33,912 bases of DNA from positions 1 to 33,912 of the forward strand of contig CAIWAX010000206.1 in assembly GCA_903910795.1 (NCBI GenBank), given 5' to 3'. The notes beneath the pieces were generated by a model. That model had not been told where the DNA came from. It saw only the letters and a program-made list of their open reading frames with translations, and searched no databases. Made by a program: the position numbers and the translations under genes. Below, piece by piece: positions 8,579-15,793 of this stretch. Positions within the stretch are counted from its first letter, which is position 1; the number at the start of each line of letters is the position of its first letter. The stretch is from an uncultured Anaerolineae bacterium. GTDB taxonomy: Bacteria > Chloroflexota > Anaerolineae > Anaerolineales > Villigracilaceae.

Positions 8579-9730
8579 TCACAACTTTTCGAGCAATTCG
8601 CGATAGCGCAAAACTGTGCCAGTCAGGTCCGTTGATTCACGATGTAGGTTACTGCTCATCAGATAGGCTACATTGCGACCATAGACATCCAACATATCGC
8701 CAAAAACCTCCGGGCTGATTCCGCCTCCTGGGGCAGTAAAAATCGGGGCAATCCCTCCCATTGGCATATTGCAACCCCGCGCAATATCAATACACTCTTG
8801 GCGGCTGTAGGAGGCAAACCGACCAATGTGGTTGGGGAAGACACTCAGATCGGCGCCCGCAAGGCGCAAAAGCTGGCCGTGCAGGACAAGGTGGCTGACG
8901 CCCATTTCGGGACTCAGGACAAAACTGCCGGTAAAAGCCGGGTGACTCATCACTGGAAGGTTAATCGAATCGTCATCCGCAACCCTACGCATGAAATCCA
9001 GACCAGTGTGACCAGGGATCAGCATTAAACCGTCCACCCCAGCCTCTTTAGCAAAATAGATGCGCTCCAACATACTTTCAAATGGGCCGGTAACATTGGC
9101 CAAATAAAGCGTTTTTTGACCGGTACGGGCGTTGGCTTTCGCTACCGCTTCCACCGTTCTGCTGATGCGCTCATAGAACGGCGCAAAAGATTGGTTGCCA
9201 AGGCCGTGATCATCCTTGATAATATCCATCCCGCCCAGGGCGAGTTTGTATGCCATTTCCGCCAATTGGATAGCAGAGAGACCTAGCGGCTTTGTGGCAG
9301 TCGCGAGCAGTGGACGGTTGTTCACATTGAGAAGCTGGCGCAAACCACTGATGCCAAAGCGTGGGCCTTTGAAACTCGCGAGCAATGAGCTTGAGAGATC
9401 AAGTTCCAGCAAACGAATGCCAGGTTTCATGCTGATATTGCCAAAAAGGACATTGTTAAGCTGGGGCAGTTCAAAGCCGGTAATCTCATCGGCAAACGAA
9501 ATCACCGCACGGTAACCCGCTTCACCAAACGTTTCAAATGTTTCAATTTTGCCAAAAACATGCTCTCGGATGCCACCTTCCGGCACAAGCTCAGCCGGGT
9601 ATTCGATGGTTTCTTCAATACAAATATCCTCGGCCCGCGCACGGGCCGTTTTCTCATTCCCCTGAAGCCGATAAATCGCCCGAAAACGGGAGCCAGTTAC
9701 ATCGAGAGGCAGAGATGGGATAATACTCAC
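8579..9730 (-). CDS. RuBisCO-like protein (form IV), non-carboxylating
   Basis: A 383-aa RuBisCO large-subunit superfamily protein. Lys147 lies in TKPLGLS (equivalent to RuBisCO Lys175), but the following Lys177 equivalent is missing. The carbamylated-lysine motif is IKDDHGLGNQ (Lys172, Asp173, Asp174, His175), where RuBisCO has KDDE, so one metal-binding Glu is replaced by His. SHPAFTGS supplies His263. The loss of key residues argues against CO2 fixation. Family members act in methionine salvage or as sugar-acid decarboxylases/transcarboxylases (for example the 3-oxo-isoapionate enzymes), and I cannot choose between them. The start is GTG, overlapping the transketolase stop as GTGA, with GGAGG 5 nt upstream. 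It is the last gene of the minus-strand operon, so translational coupling to transketolase is likely. Confidence 0.85.
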   Translation of the reverse strand: MSIIPSLPLDVTGSRFRAIYRLQGNEKTARARAEDICIEETIEYPAELVPEGGIREHVFGKIETFETFGEAGYRAVISFADEITGFELPQLNNVLFGNISMKPGIRLLELDLSSSLLASFKGPRFGISGLRQLLNVNNRPLLATATKPLGLSAIQLAEMAYKLALGGMDIIKDDHGLGNQSFAPFYERISRTVEAVAKANARTGQKTLYLANVTGPFESMLERIYFAKEAGVDGLMLIPGHTGLDFMRRVADDDSINLPVMSHPAFTGSFVLSPEMGVSHLVLHGQLLRLAGADLSVFPNHIGRFASYSRQECIDIARGCNMPMGGIAPIFTAPGGGISPEVFGDMLDVYGRNVAYLMSSNLHRESTDLTGTVLRYRELLEKL

Positions 9731-11679
9731 AGCGCCTCCACCTTCGCGGCACTGTGGACAGCTTCAATTCTTACTACCTGCAAATCTTCTTCCGAGATTT
9801 TCAACGGGCGGCCAAGCAAGGATTGTACGGCCTGTACAAGAGCCAGGGCGTCCAGACCATATTTGCGCATCAGGAATGAACGGCTGGCGCCGTGAGCATA
9901 GGTATCCTGCAAACCGAGGCGCACCAATCGTTTAGATATACCGTGCTCGACCATCATTTCGGCTACAGCTGTTCCCAATCCGCCTACGATCGTGTGATTT
10001 TCCATGGTGATCACACCGTTGCGACTACGGCGCAAAGCATCCAACACCAGTTGGTCATTGAATGGTTTGTGCGTACTGATATGCAAATGCTGTACTTCTA
10101 CTCCTCGACCGCGCAATGCGCCAGCCGCGCGCAGGGCTTCTTCGGTGCAAATCCCGGATGAAAGCAGGGTTACATCGGAGCCGGTGCCAAGTACCCGCGC
10201 CTGACCCAACTTCATAGGCTCGGATTGTGGGAATAGGCGGGGAATTTCTCCTCGCAACATTCGCACATACACCGGGCCTGTCACGGATTGGGCCACATCC
10301 AACACGCTCTCGACATCCGTTGCATCACCACATTCAAGAATAGTCATGTTGGGTAAAGTGCGCAGAATGGCAATGTCATCAGTAGCCTGGTGAGTCGCGC
10401 CACCCGGTGTGGTGATACCTGGCAGGAAACCGATCAAACGCACAGGTAAATTGGGGTAGCAAACCGACATGGCAAGCTGATCGAGAGGTCGACGATATAG
10501 GAAAACAGCAAAAGTGTGCAAAAAAGGGGTGAACCCTTCACGCGCCAGCCCTCCAGCAAAACTAAGCATGTTCTGCTCGGCAATGCCCATTGAGAGGAAT
10601 CTATCGGGATAGGCATCTTTGAAAAGGTTGGCTTCCACCGAACTGGTCAAGTCACCCGAGAGTACTAACACTTCGGGCTTATCTTTGGCCCAGCGCACCA
10701 GGTTTTTGGCATGCACTTGTGTCAGAATTTCCACTTTATTGGGCGTTTCGTGAGTTTGCATTTGATTCAAGAGGGTCTGGTACTGAGTCTTCTCAGAATT
10801 ATCATTGAATCGGATGTAATGCAATTTTGGCCGCCGAGCTTCCAGGATCGGAAAGCCTTGACAAGGATTGCTGTAAGCCAAAACCACCAGCGGGCGGCCG
10901 TCCGGAACCAGATCAGCCGGTGCGGCCAACGCATCTACATCATGAGCATCAACTCGCACAACACGCGCGCCAAAGGCCTCCAGTTTTTGCTGAAGCGGCT
11001 CAATATTCATAACCGTATCCATTTTGCCATCACACTGTTGGCCGTTTACATCCACATAGACACCAATATTGTCGAGATGATGGAAAGCCAGAGTCTGGAA
11101 TGCTTCCCAAACCTGACCAATCTGAAACTCACCATCTGACATAAAAACCCATACCCGCCCACTTTCATGGCGTTTTTTCCTTGCGAATGCGATACCGGCT
11201 GCCTGGCTGATTGCCTGGCCCAGGGAGCCAGCCGTCACTTCGTGACCGGGTGAGTGTTCCGCGCCAATCATTTCTACACTGCTACCGTCTTGGTTAAATT
11301 GAGCCAGACCTTCCGGTGCCATACGACCGGTTTCAACCAGGGCGGTATAAATCACCACCGCGTAATGAACAGCACTGACAATAAAGCGGTCATAATCTGC
11401 GCCTTTAGGACCGTTATAACCCGCGCCTGTGGTATAGCGGGTATTTCCTATGGCTGGCACACCCAGGAAAGGCTCAGGAATTTGCGGACTTATACTGGGT
11501 CCAAGTTTCATGACGTGGGTATAAAGCGTGGCCAGTATCTCAGCAGAAGAGGCTGCCTGACTCAGGTAACCACCGTTATTCTTGATTGTATGCTCAAGTG
11601 CACGAGTACGGATGGCATTAGCGACACGTCGTGCTTCATCCTGCCATGATTTATCTTGAGGGCTAGTTTGCATAAACAT
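9727..11679 (-). CDS. Transketolase, full-length (both domains in one chain)
   Basis: TPP-dependent ketol transfer enzyme. The N-terminal half has His142 in GAEHSPGHE and the cofactor motif SDGE(181-184)...N212. The C-terminal pyrimidine-binding half has the catalytic Glu368 in MGIAEQNM. Length (650 aa) fits a single-chain transketolase, slightly short compared with E. coli TktA (about 663). AGGAAGGA directly abuts the first ATG (11679) but lies 6 nt before a second in-frame ATG at 11673, so translation probably begins at 11673 (648 aa). It sits 28 nt after uspA and overlaps the RuBisCO-like gene by 4 nt. Pairing with the RuBisCO-like protein suggests a dedicated sugar-phosphate or sugar-acid route rather than only the pentose phosphate pathway, which is inference. 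Confidence 0.88.
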   Translation of the reverse strand: MFMQTSPQDKSWQDEARRVANAIRTRALEHTIKNNGGYLSQAASSAEILATLYTHVMKLGPSISPQIPEPFLGVPAIGNTRYTTGAGYNGPKGADYDRFIVSAVHYAVVIYTALVETGRMAPEGLAQFNQDGSSVEMIGAEHSPGHEVTAGSLGQAISQAAGIAFARKKRHESGRVWVFMSDGEFQIGQVWEAFQTLAFHHLDNIGVYVDVNGQQCDGKMDTVMNIEPLQQKLEAFGARVVRVDAHDVDALAAPADLVPDGRPLVVLAYSNPCQGFPILEARRPKLHYIRFNDNSEKTQYQTLLNQMQTHETPNKVEILTQVHAKNLVRWAKDKPEVLVLSGDLTSSVEANLFKDAYPDRFLSMGIAEQNMLSFAGGLAREGFTPFLHTFAVFLYRRPLDQLAMSVCYPNLPVRLIGFLPGITTPGGATHQATDDIAILRTLPNMTILECGDATDVESVLDVAQSVTGPVYVRMLRGEIPRLFPQSEPMKLGQARVLGTGSDVTLLSSGICTEEALRAAGALRGRGVEVQHLHISTHKPFNDQLVLDALRRSRNGVITMENHTIVGGLGTAVAEMMVEHGISKRLVRLGLQDTYAHGASRSFLMRKYGLDALALVQAVQSLLGRPLKISEEDLQVVRIEAVHSAAKVEAL

Positions 11680-11706
11680 TCCTTCCTGTTATTATTAGCA
11701 TTATTA

Positions 11707-12156
11707 TTATGCGCCCGCTTCGGGCTTGGCACGAATCAGGAGAACCGGTACTTTGGAGTTTTGAACCACACGCTCAGCTACACTGCCAAGCAACCATCGC
11801 GCCGGTCCAGTGCGGCCGTGGGTGGACATGGCTATAATGTCCACCTGCATTTCTTCAGCCACTCCCAAGATAACATCCACCACCGCACCCACCCTGAGCA
11901 ACGTGCACGTTCGGAAGCCACCTGCTTTGAGCTGGCTCTCAATTTCAGAAATATATTTTTTACTGCGTTGTTCCTGTTCATCAATAGCCCGCTGGGCAAT
12001 GCCCGGGTCTGAAAAGGCATAATCCATGACCGGGTTAGCGCCAACCGTTAGCAAGATTAACTCAGCCCCCTCAGAATAAGCGAGGGCGCGTGCATGCGGT
12101 AACACACCTTCAGCTACTTTTGAGCCATCTAGTGGCACAAGGATTTTTCGATACAT
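11707..12156 (-). CDS. Universal stress protein (UspA family)
   Basis: A 149-aa single-domain Usp protein, the usual size. It opens with ILVPLDGS and ends with the nucleotide-binding region STHGRTGPARWLLGS. The spacing G-x9-GS of ATP-binding Usp proteins is kept, while the first Gly of G-x2-G is Ser. It probably binds ATP and acts in the cytoplasm as a stress or energy-state regulator; no target can be named. GGAGG lies about 7 nt before the ATG. It lies 18 nt downstream of the phosphoesterase gene and 27 nt upstream of transketolase, within one apparent operon. Confidence 0.9.
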   Translation of the reverse strand: MYRKILVPLDGSKVAEGVLPHARALAYSEGAELILLTVGANPVMDYAFSDPGIAQRAIDEQEQRSKKYISEIESQLKAGGFRTCTLLRVGAVVDVILGVAEEMQVDIIAMSTHGRTGPARWLLGSVAERVVQNSKVPVLLIRAKPEAGA

Positions 12157-12174
12157 ACGCTATCCTCCATTGGC

Positions 12175-12912
12175 TTATTGTCCAAAACGCAAACGTCGTA
12201 TTAGCCGGGTTGGCAATTTGGCAAGTTTCATTATTGCCTGGGTAGCCTCAACGTTATACTGAACTCGATGGTGGGTCAGCGTCATCTGGTCCAGATCAAT
12301 CAACGCATAGGCCGCGCGCGGATCCTCGTCGCGAGGTTGGCCGACACTCCCCGGGTTTATAAACATTCTATCCAGTGTCAGTCGAATTGGTGTCTTTACA
12401 CGCAGGGGTTCTTCCAGAATTTTTAATCCATCCCAGGGTTTTCGATATATAACGGGAATGTGGGTGTGACCGTTTAAGCAAACCGGTGTATTGACATACT
12501 CCAAATTGAATTTAGCTACTTCTCTTTCGACGATATACTCCCAGAGCGGATCGCGTGGACTGGCGTGCACCAGAGTAACGCCATGCCCAACTTCGAGTGT
12601 ATTCTCATGAAGGGATTGCAACCAATCGTAATTCGCTGAGGTGAGATTATGCCGAGTAAAAAAAATTAATTCGCGGGCATCCTGGGTAAAATCCCACAGG
12701 CCCAATTTTCCGGTCACACCAAGATCGTGATTGCCAGCCATACAAATTATATCGAATTGCCGCAAGCGGTCAATACATTCATTCGGCTGCGGACCATAAC
12801 CAACCACATCTCCCAGACACCAGATTTGTTGAAAACTTCCAGCATCGGTGATTACTGTATCCAGCGCAATAAAATTGGAATGAATATCGGACACAACCAG
12901 GATGCGATTCAT
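12175..12912 (-). CDS. Calcineurin-like metallophosphoesterase (YfcE/MJ0936-like)
   Basis: A 245-aa two-metal phosphoesterase. All ligand motifs are present in order: SDIHSN (Asp9, His11), GDVVGYGP (Asp35), GNHD (Asn61, His62), LVHASP (His116) and GHTH (148-151). The family hydrolyses phosphodiesters or phosphoproteins; the substrate here is unknown. Family members of this short class often sit beside Ser/Thr kinases as possible phosphatases, and a kinase gene is divergent only 95 bp away. There is no SD sequence. TATAAT on the minus strand (12926-12921) lies 8 nt before the ATG, so the transcript is likely leaderless. First gene of the four-gene minus operon. Confidence 0.88.
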   Translation of the reverse strand: MNRILVVSDIHSNFIALDTVITDAGSFQQIWCLGDVVGYGPQPNECIDRLRQFDIICMAGNHDLGVTGKLGLWDFTQDARELIFFTRHNLTSANYDWLQSLHENTLEVGHGVTLVHASPRDPLWEYIVEREVAKFNLEYVNTPVCLNGHTHIPVIYRKPWDGLKILEEPLRVKTPIRLTLDRMFINPGSVGQPRDEDPRAAYALIDLDQMTLTHHRVQYNVEATQAIMKLAKLPTRLIRRLRFGQ

Positions 12913-12920
12913 ATTAAAAT

Positions 12921-12926
12921 ATTATA
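12921..12926 (-). promoter_or_regulatory. -10 box for the phosphoesterase operon (leaderless)
   Basis: TATAAT on the minus strand, 8 nt upstream of the ATG at 12912. Only a poor -35 (TGTTTT at 17 nt) is present. The spacing implies transcription starts at or next to the start codon. Confidence 0.5.
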
Positions 12927-12971
12927 GCGTATTCTGGATGATGAAAACACATTCCCGCAAGAACTTTCTTC

Positions 12972-13000
12972 TTTGCACAACAGGAGAGCGGGCATATAAT
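12972..13000 (+). promoter_or_regulatory. Promoter of the kinase gene (leaderless)
   Basis: TTTGCA (12972-12977), a 17-nt spacer and TATAAT (12995-13000), followed by 7 nt to the ATG at 13008. The only SD-like sequence (CAGGAGAG) is about 20 nt from the ATG and overlaps the spacer, so it would not be in the transcript. Confidence 0.55.
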
Positions 13001-13007
13001 CAAGTAT

Positions 13008-14441
13008 ATGGCACCTAATTTTCTGGAAAGAATTTTGCGGGTTTTACAGGGGAGCAAAGCTGGATCAACCGATTCAGCAGTTTCTGGTGTGCATACGCAT
13101 GAAAAGCGCAAAAAAACGATTAAGGTTGGGGATGTGATCAACAAGCGCTTCCAGCTTGAAACTGAACTAGGGAAAGGCGGAATGGGAATTGTTTACCTTG
13201 CCCGTGATCTTCAACACGATCGTCTGGCAGCGGTCAAGGTAATCAACCTGGAGCAGGCGAATGCCCTATCATATGGGCAGTTTTCGTACGAAGCGCAAAT
13301 CACTGCCCGCCTAAGCCATCCGCATATCGTTTCAGTGTATGAGGTTGGTAACCTGGACAGCAGTGGCGACGAAACCATGCCGTATATCGCAATGGAATAT
13401 GTTCAAGGCACCAGTTTGGATAATCTCCACAACCTGACCTATCCAAGGATCATCGACCTGGGGAAACAAATTTGCGAGGCGCTTGGTTTTGCTCACAGTA
13501 AAGGATTCATTCACCGCGATCTGAAACCTGGAAATGTGCTGATCGAAAAACACGGCTTTAAATTCTTTGCCAAACTGGTTGACTTTGGATTGGCTATTCC
13601 GCGTGGGATAACCGACCTACCACCCGGCAACGGCCTGGCGGGTACTGTGTTTTACATGGCTCCAGAAGTGATTGCGGGACAACCTGCGGATGTCGCCTCT
13701 GACCTTTACGCCTTCGGCGCATTGCTATATGAAATGGTAACTGGCCGGGTACCGTTTTCGGATTTTCTTGATGACCAGGCTATCCAGAACCAGCACCTCG
13801 AAGAAAAAGTCAGCCCACCCAGCCAATCCAGGGCTGACATGCCCCCTGCACTGGAATCCATCATTCTTCGATTACTGGAAAAAGATCCGAAGCAACGCTA
13901 CGAGTCCGCTAGTGAGGTTTCCCAGGCCCTTAATAATGTGCTTAGTGCCATTCTCGAGAAGCAGACAATCTCATATTTACCGCCGCTTCCATACAATTCT
14001 GTCTTTAATAAAGATCAGGTTGCAAAGTGTATCCGCCTTCTTGAAGAGAATCCCCTACTAACCATTAAAGGAAGTGAAGAAAATTTCATCCTGGCGCTTG
14101 GAGCCGAAATGATGAATGAATTTACACACGGTGTTTGCCTGGTTGAGTTAGATTCTATTGACGAACCTGCCCGAGTACTTAGTGCAGTTTCAAAAATTTT
14201 AGGTGTTGAAGAAGCAACCGAGCGAGGTTTGACGGTTCAGCTAGTCGAATACCTACGCGAAAAAAATTTATTCCTGATTCTCAACCATTGCGATAAACTC
14301 AGGAATGCTTGCGCTCAACTAGCAAGTACGATTCTAGATACATGTCCAGATGTACGGATACTGGCAACCTGTTCTTCGCCCTTAAACGTTCAAGGGGAAA
14401 TGGTTTATGAGGTCCCCTCAGAATCTTACCTTTCTGCCTGA
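13008..14441 (+). CDS. Ser/Thr protein kinase fused to a degenerate AfsR/NB-ARC-type ATPase fragment
   Basis: A Hanks-type kinase spans residues about 46-315: Gly loop GKGGMG (55-60), Lys77 in VKV, HRDLKPGN (catalytic Asp171), DFG (192-194), APE (218-220). All catalytic residues are intact. Residues about 335-477 match the start of the STAND ATPase module found in AfsR/LuxR-type Chloroflexota regulators (LVEYLREKNLFLILNHCDKL, then CPDVRILATCSSPL). The P-loop, however, reads KGSEENF where GPGGVGKT is usual, and Walker B has Asn in place of Asp. The module stops right after VPSES, lacking the rest of the ATPase and any TPR region. Nucleotide binding by this part is unlikely; it may be a dead sensor or docking domain. 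There is no transmembrane segment. Divergent from the phosphoesterase operon. Confidence 0.85.
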   Translation: MAPNFLERILRVLQGSKAGSTDSAVSGVHTHEKRKKTIKVGDVINKRFQLETELGKGGMGIVYLARDLQHDRLAAVKVINLEQANALSYGQFSYEAQITARLSHPHIVSVYEVGNLDSSGDETMPYIAMEYVQGTSLDNLHNLTYPRIIDLGKQICEALGFAHSKGFIHRDLKPGNVLIEKHGFKFFAKLVDFGLAIPRGITDLPPGNGLAGTVFYMAPEVIAGQPADVASDLYAFGALLYEMVTGRVPFSDFLDDQAIQNQHLEEKVSPPSQSRADMPPALESIILRLLEKDPKQRYESASEVSQALNNVLSAILEKQTISYLPPLPYNSVFNKDQVAKCIRLLEENPLLTIKGSEENFILALGAEMMNEFTHGVCLVELDSIDEPARVLSAVSKILGVEEATERGLTVQLVEYLREKNLFLILNHCDKLRNACAQLASTILDTCPDVRILATCSSPLNVQGEMVYEVPSESYLSA

Positions 14442-14632
14442 TATTTATCCAGTCTATGGCTCTACCAAATTGTTGGGAAGAACCCAAACACTAAGAACAC
14501 CAGGTACACCATGGATATGAAATCTCTAATTTTGATCCTGCTTTTGCTTTGCAGGCTCAATCGCGTTTAAAGGATAAAGGGTTTCCCATTTAAAACGGTA
14601 GAGCCACTTTTATACATCTAGATTAAATAGAA

Positions 14633-14665
14633 CGAGAGCACCCAGGTTTGGATGCTCTCGTTTTT
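14633..14665. terminator. Bidirectional intrinsic terminator between kinase and LysM genes
   Basis: CGAGAGCA (14633-14640) and TGCTCTCG (14653-14660) form an 8-bp stem, 12-nt loop, followed by TTTTT on the plus strand. On the minus strand the stem is followed by TTCTATTT. It sits between two convergent genes. The rest of 14442-14632 holds nothing recognisable. Confidence 0.7.
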
Positions 14666-14673
14666 ATGTTCAA

Positions 14674-15312
14674 TTAGTTTACCCGGATAACCATGCCAAC
14701 GTAAATGATGTTCGGGTTCCAGATGTTTGGATTCAGGGACTGGAGATGCCAGATGGTTGTGCCATAGCGCTCGGCAATAGTACGCAGTGTGTCACCGCGT
14801 TGAACGGTATAGTAACCAGAATTGTAACCGCCACCGTCATGATGACCGCCGCCACCATCTTGATGCCAGCCACCAGCCCCACCAGGAACCTGTAGGCATT
14901 GACCAACATAGATTAGATTATAGTTATAAATGTTGTTCATGCGAGCCAGCGCATCCCAAGTGGTGCCATATCTCCAGGCAATGGTCTTGAGAGTATCACC
15001 CGGCTGTACAATGTAGCAAGAACCGTCGCCAGGATGTCCACCGGGTTGTCCGCCAGGATGTCCATCGGGTTGTCCATAACCAGGCATGCGCAATGCCTGC
15101 CCGGCATATACCCAGTTATACAAACCAGGGTTTGCTTCGCGGATCGCATCCATGGTTGTGCCACACCTGTTCGCAATGTTGAACAGCGTATCACCCCACT
15201 GGACGTAGTAGGTTGAACCACAGCCCGACCAGGCTGAAGCTGTTCCTACACCCGCAAAAGAAGCCACGACCAAGGCTACCAGTACAAGGATTTGAAATAC
15301 TTTTTTTGACAT
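14674..15312 (-). CDS. Secreted triple-LysM protein
   Basis: A 212-aa exported peptidoglycan- or glycan-binding protein. The signal peptide covers residues 1-27 (ending ASA). Three LysM domains follow at about 35-77, 99-143 and 167-211, each with the YxVQxGDTLxxIAxRxGTT pattern. No catalytic domain is attached. Linkers are rich in Gly, His and Pro ([12 protein letters not shown] near 84-95; [14 protein letters not shown] near 149-162), which could bind metal; that is speculation. A near-perfect SD (AAAGGAGG) lies 7 nt before the ATG, suggesting high expression. Monocistronic on the minus strand, ending at the shared terminator. Confidence 0.9.
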   Translation of the reverse strand: MSKKVFQILVLVALVVASFAGVGTASAWSGCGSTYYVQWGDTLFNIANRCGTTMDAIREANPGLYNWVYAGQALRMPGYGQPDGHPGGQPGGHPGDGSCYIVQPGDTLKTIAWRYGTTWDALARMNNIYNYNLIYVGQCLQVPGGAGGWHQDGGGGHHDGGGYNSGYYTVQRGDTLRTIAERYGTTIWHLQSLNPNIWNPNIIYVGMVIRVN

Positions 15313-15490
15313 GACGAACCTCCTTTGATGAAAAATGGTTATTACAACTATATTAATACAAATTCGAGTCTCGTTCCATTATTATTTCATAATAAAATTT
15401 ATTTTTGAACATTTCCTCACAATAACACCAAGTAATAATTTTACACAAAAATTAGAGCCTCACGAAGATGCAGCCCTGATCTTGTGTATT

Positions 15491-15793
15491 CTAACGCCGG
15501 TTGGCGCGAGCCCGCAAGGAAAGATCATTCAAAAGTGGCAGCAACCCGTTCGGAATCGAGCCATCGCTAACCCGCAAAATGCGCTCCTCATTTTCCCACA
15601 TTATCGTGATCGTATACTGAAAACCATCTCGCGCTGCCGGCTGTGTGTCGGGAACAGGCATATTAAAAAGATCGGCATCCTTGATCAGCTTTTGCAGAGC
15701 CGAAGAATCCTCCACTGACAGGCTGTCCAAATCAAGGCTGACAGCCTGTTTTATCCCGGCAAAACCACCTGTCCTCTCAAAATTGATCTTCAT
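15491..15793 (-). CDS. Emfourin-like inhibitor of the adjacent M4 protease
   Basis: A 100-aa protein with the emfourin pattern: FERTGGFAG near the N-terminus, an acidic helix-forming middle, FQYTITI (58-64) and a C-terminal LLPLLNDL helix. Emfourin is the small protein inhibitor of protealysin and is encoded beside it in many bacteria. Here the ATG overlaps the stop of the protease gene as ATGA, with GAAGG 7 nt upstream, implying translational coupling and balanced dosage. No signal peptide, so it should hold the protease inactive in the cytoplasm. Assignment rests on pattern memory plus the diagnostic neighbour. Confidence 0.8.
   Translation of the reverse strand: MKINFERTGGFAGIKQAVSLDLDSLSVEDSSALQKLIKDADLFNMPVPDTQPAARDGFQYTITIMWENEERILRVSDGSIPNGLLPLLNDLSLRARANRR

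Noticed and set aside
8579-9730. Functional RuBisCO (CO2 fixation)
   Set aside because: KDDE is KDDH, the Lys177 equivalent is missing and no phosphoribulokinase is seen.
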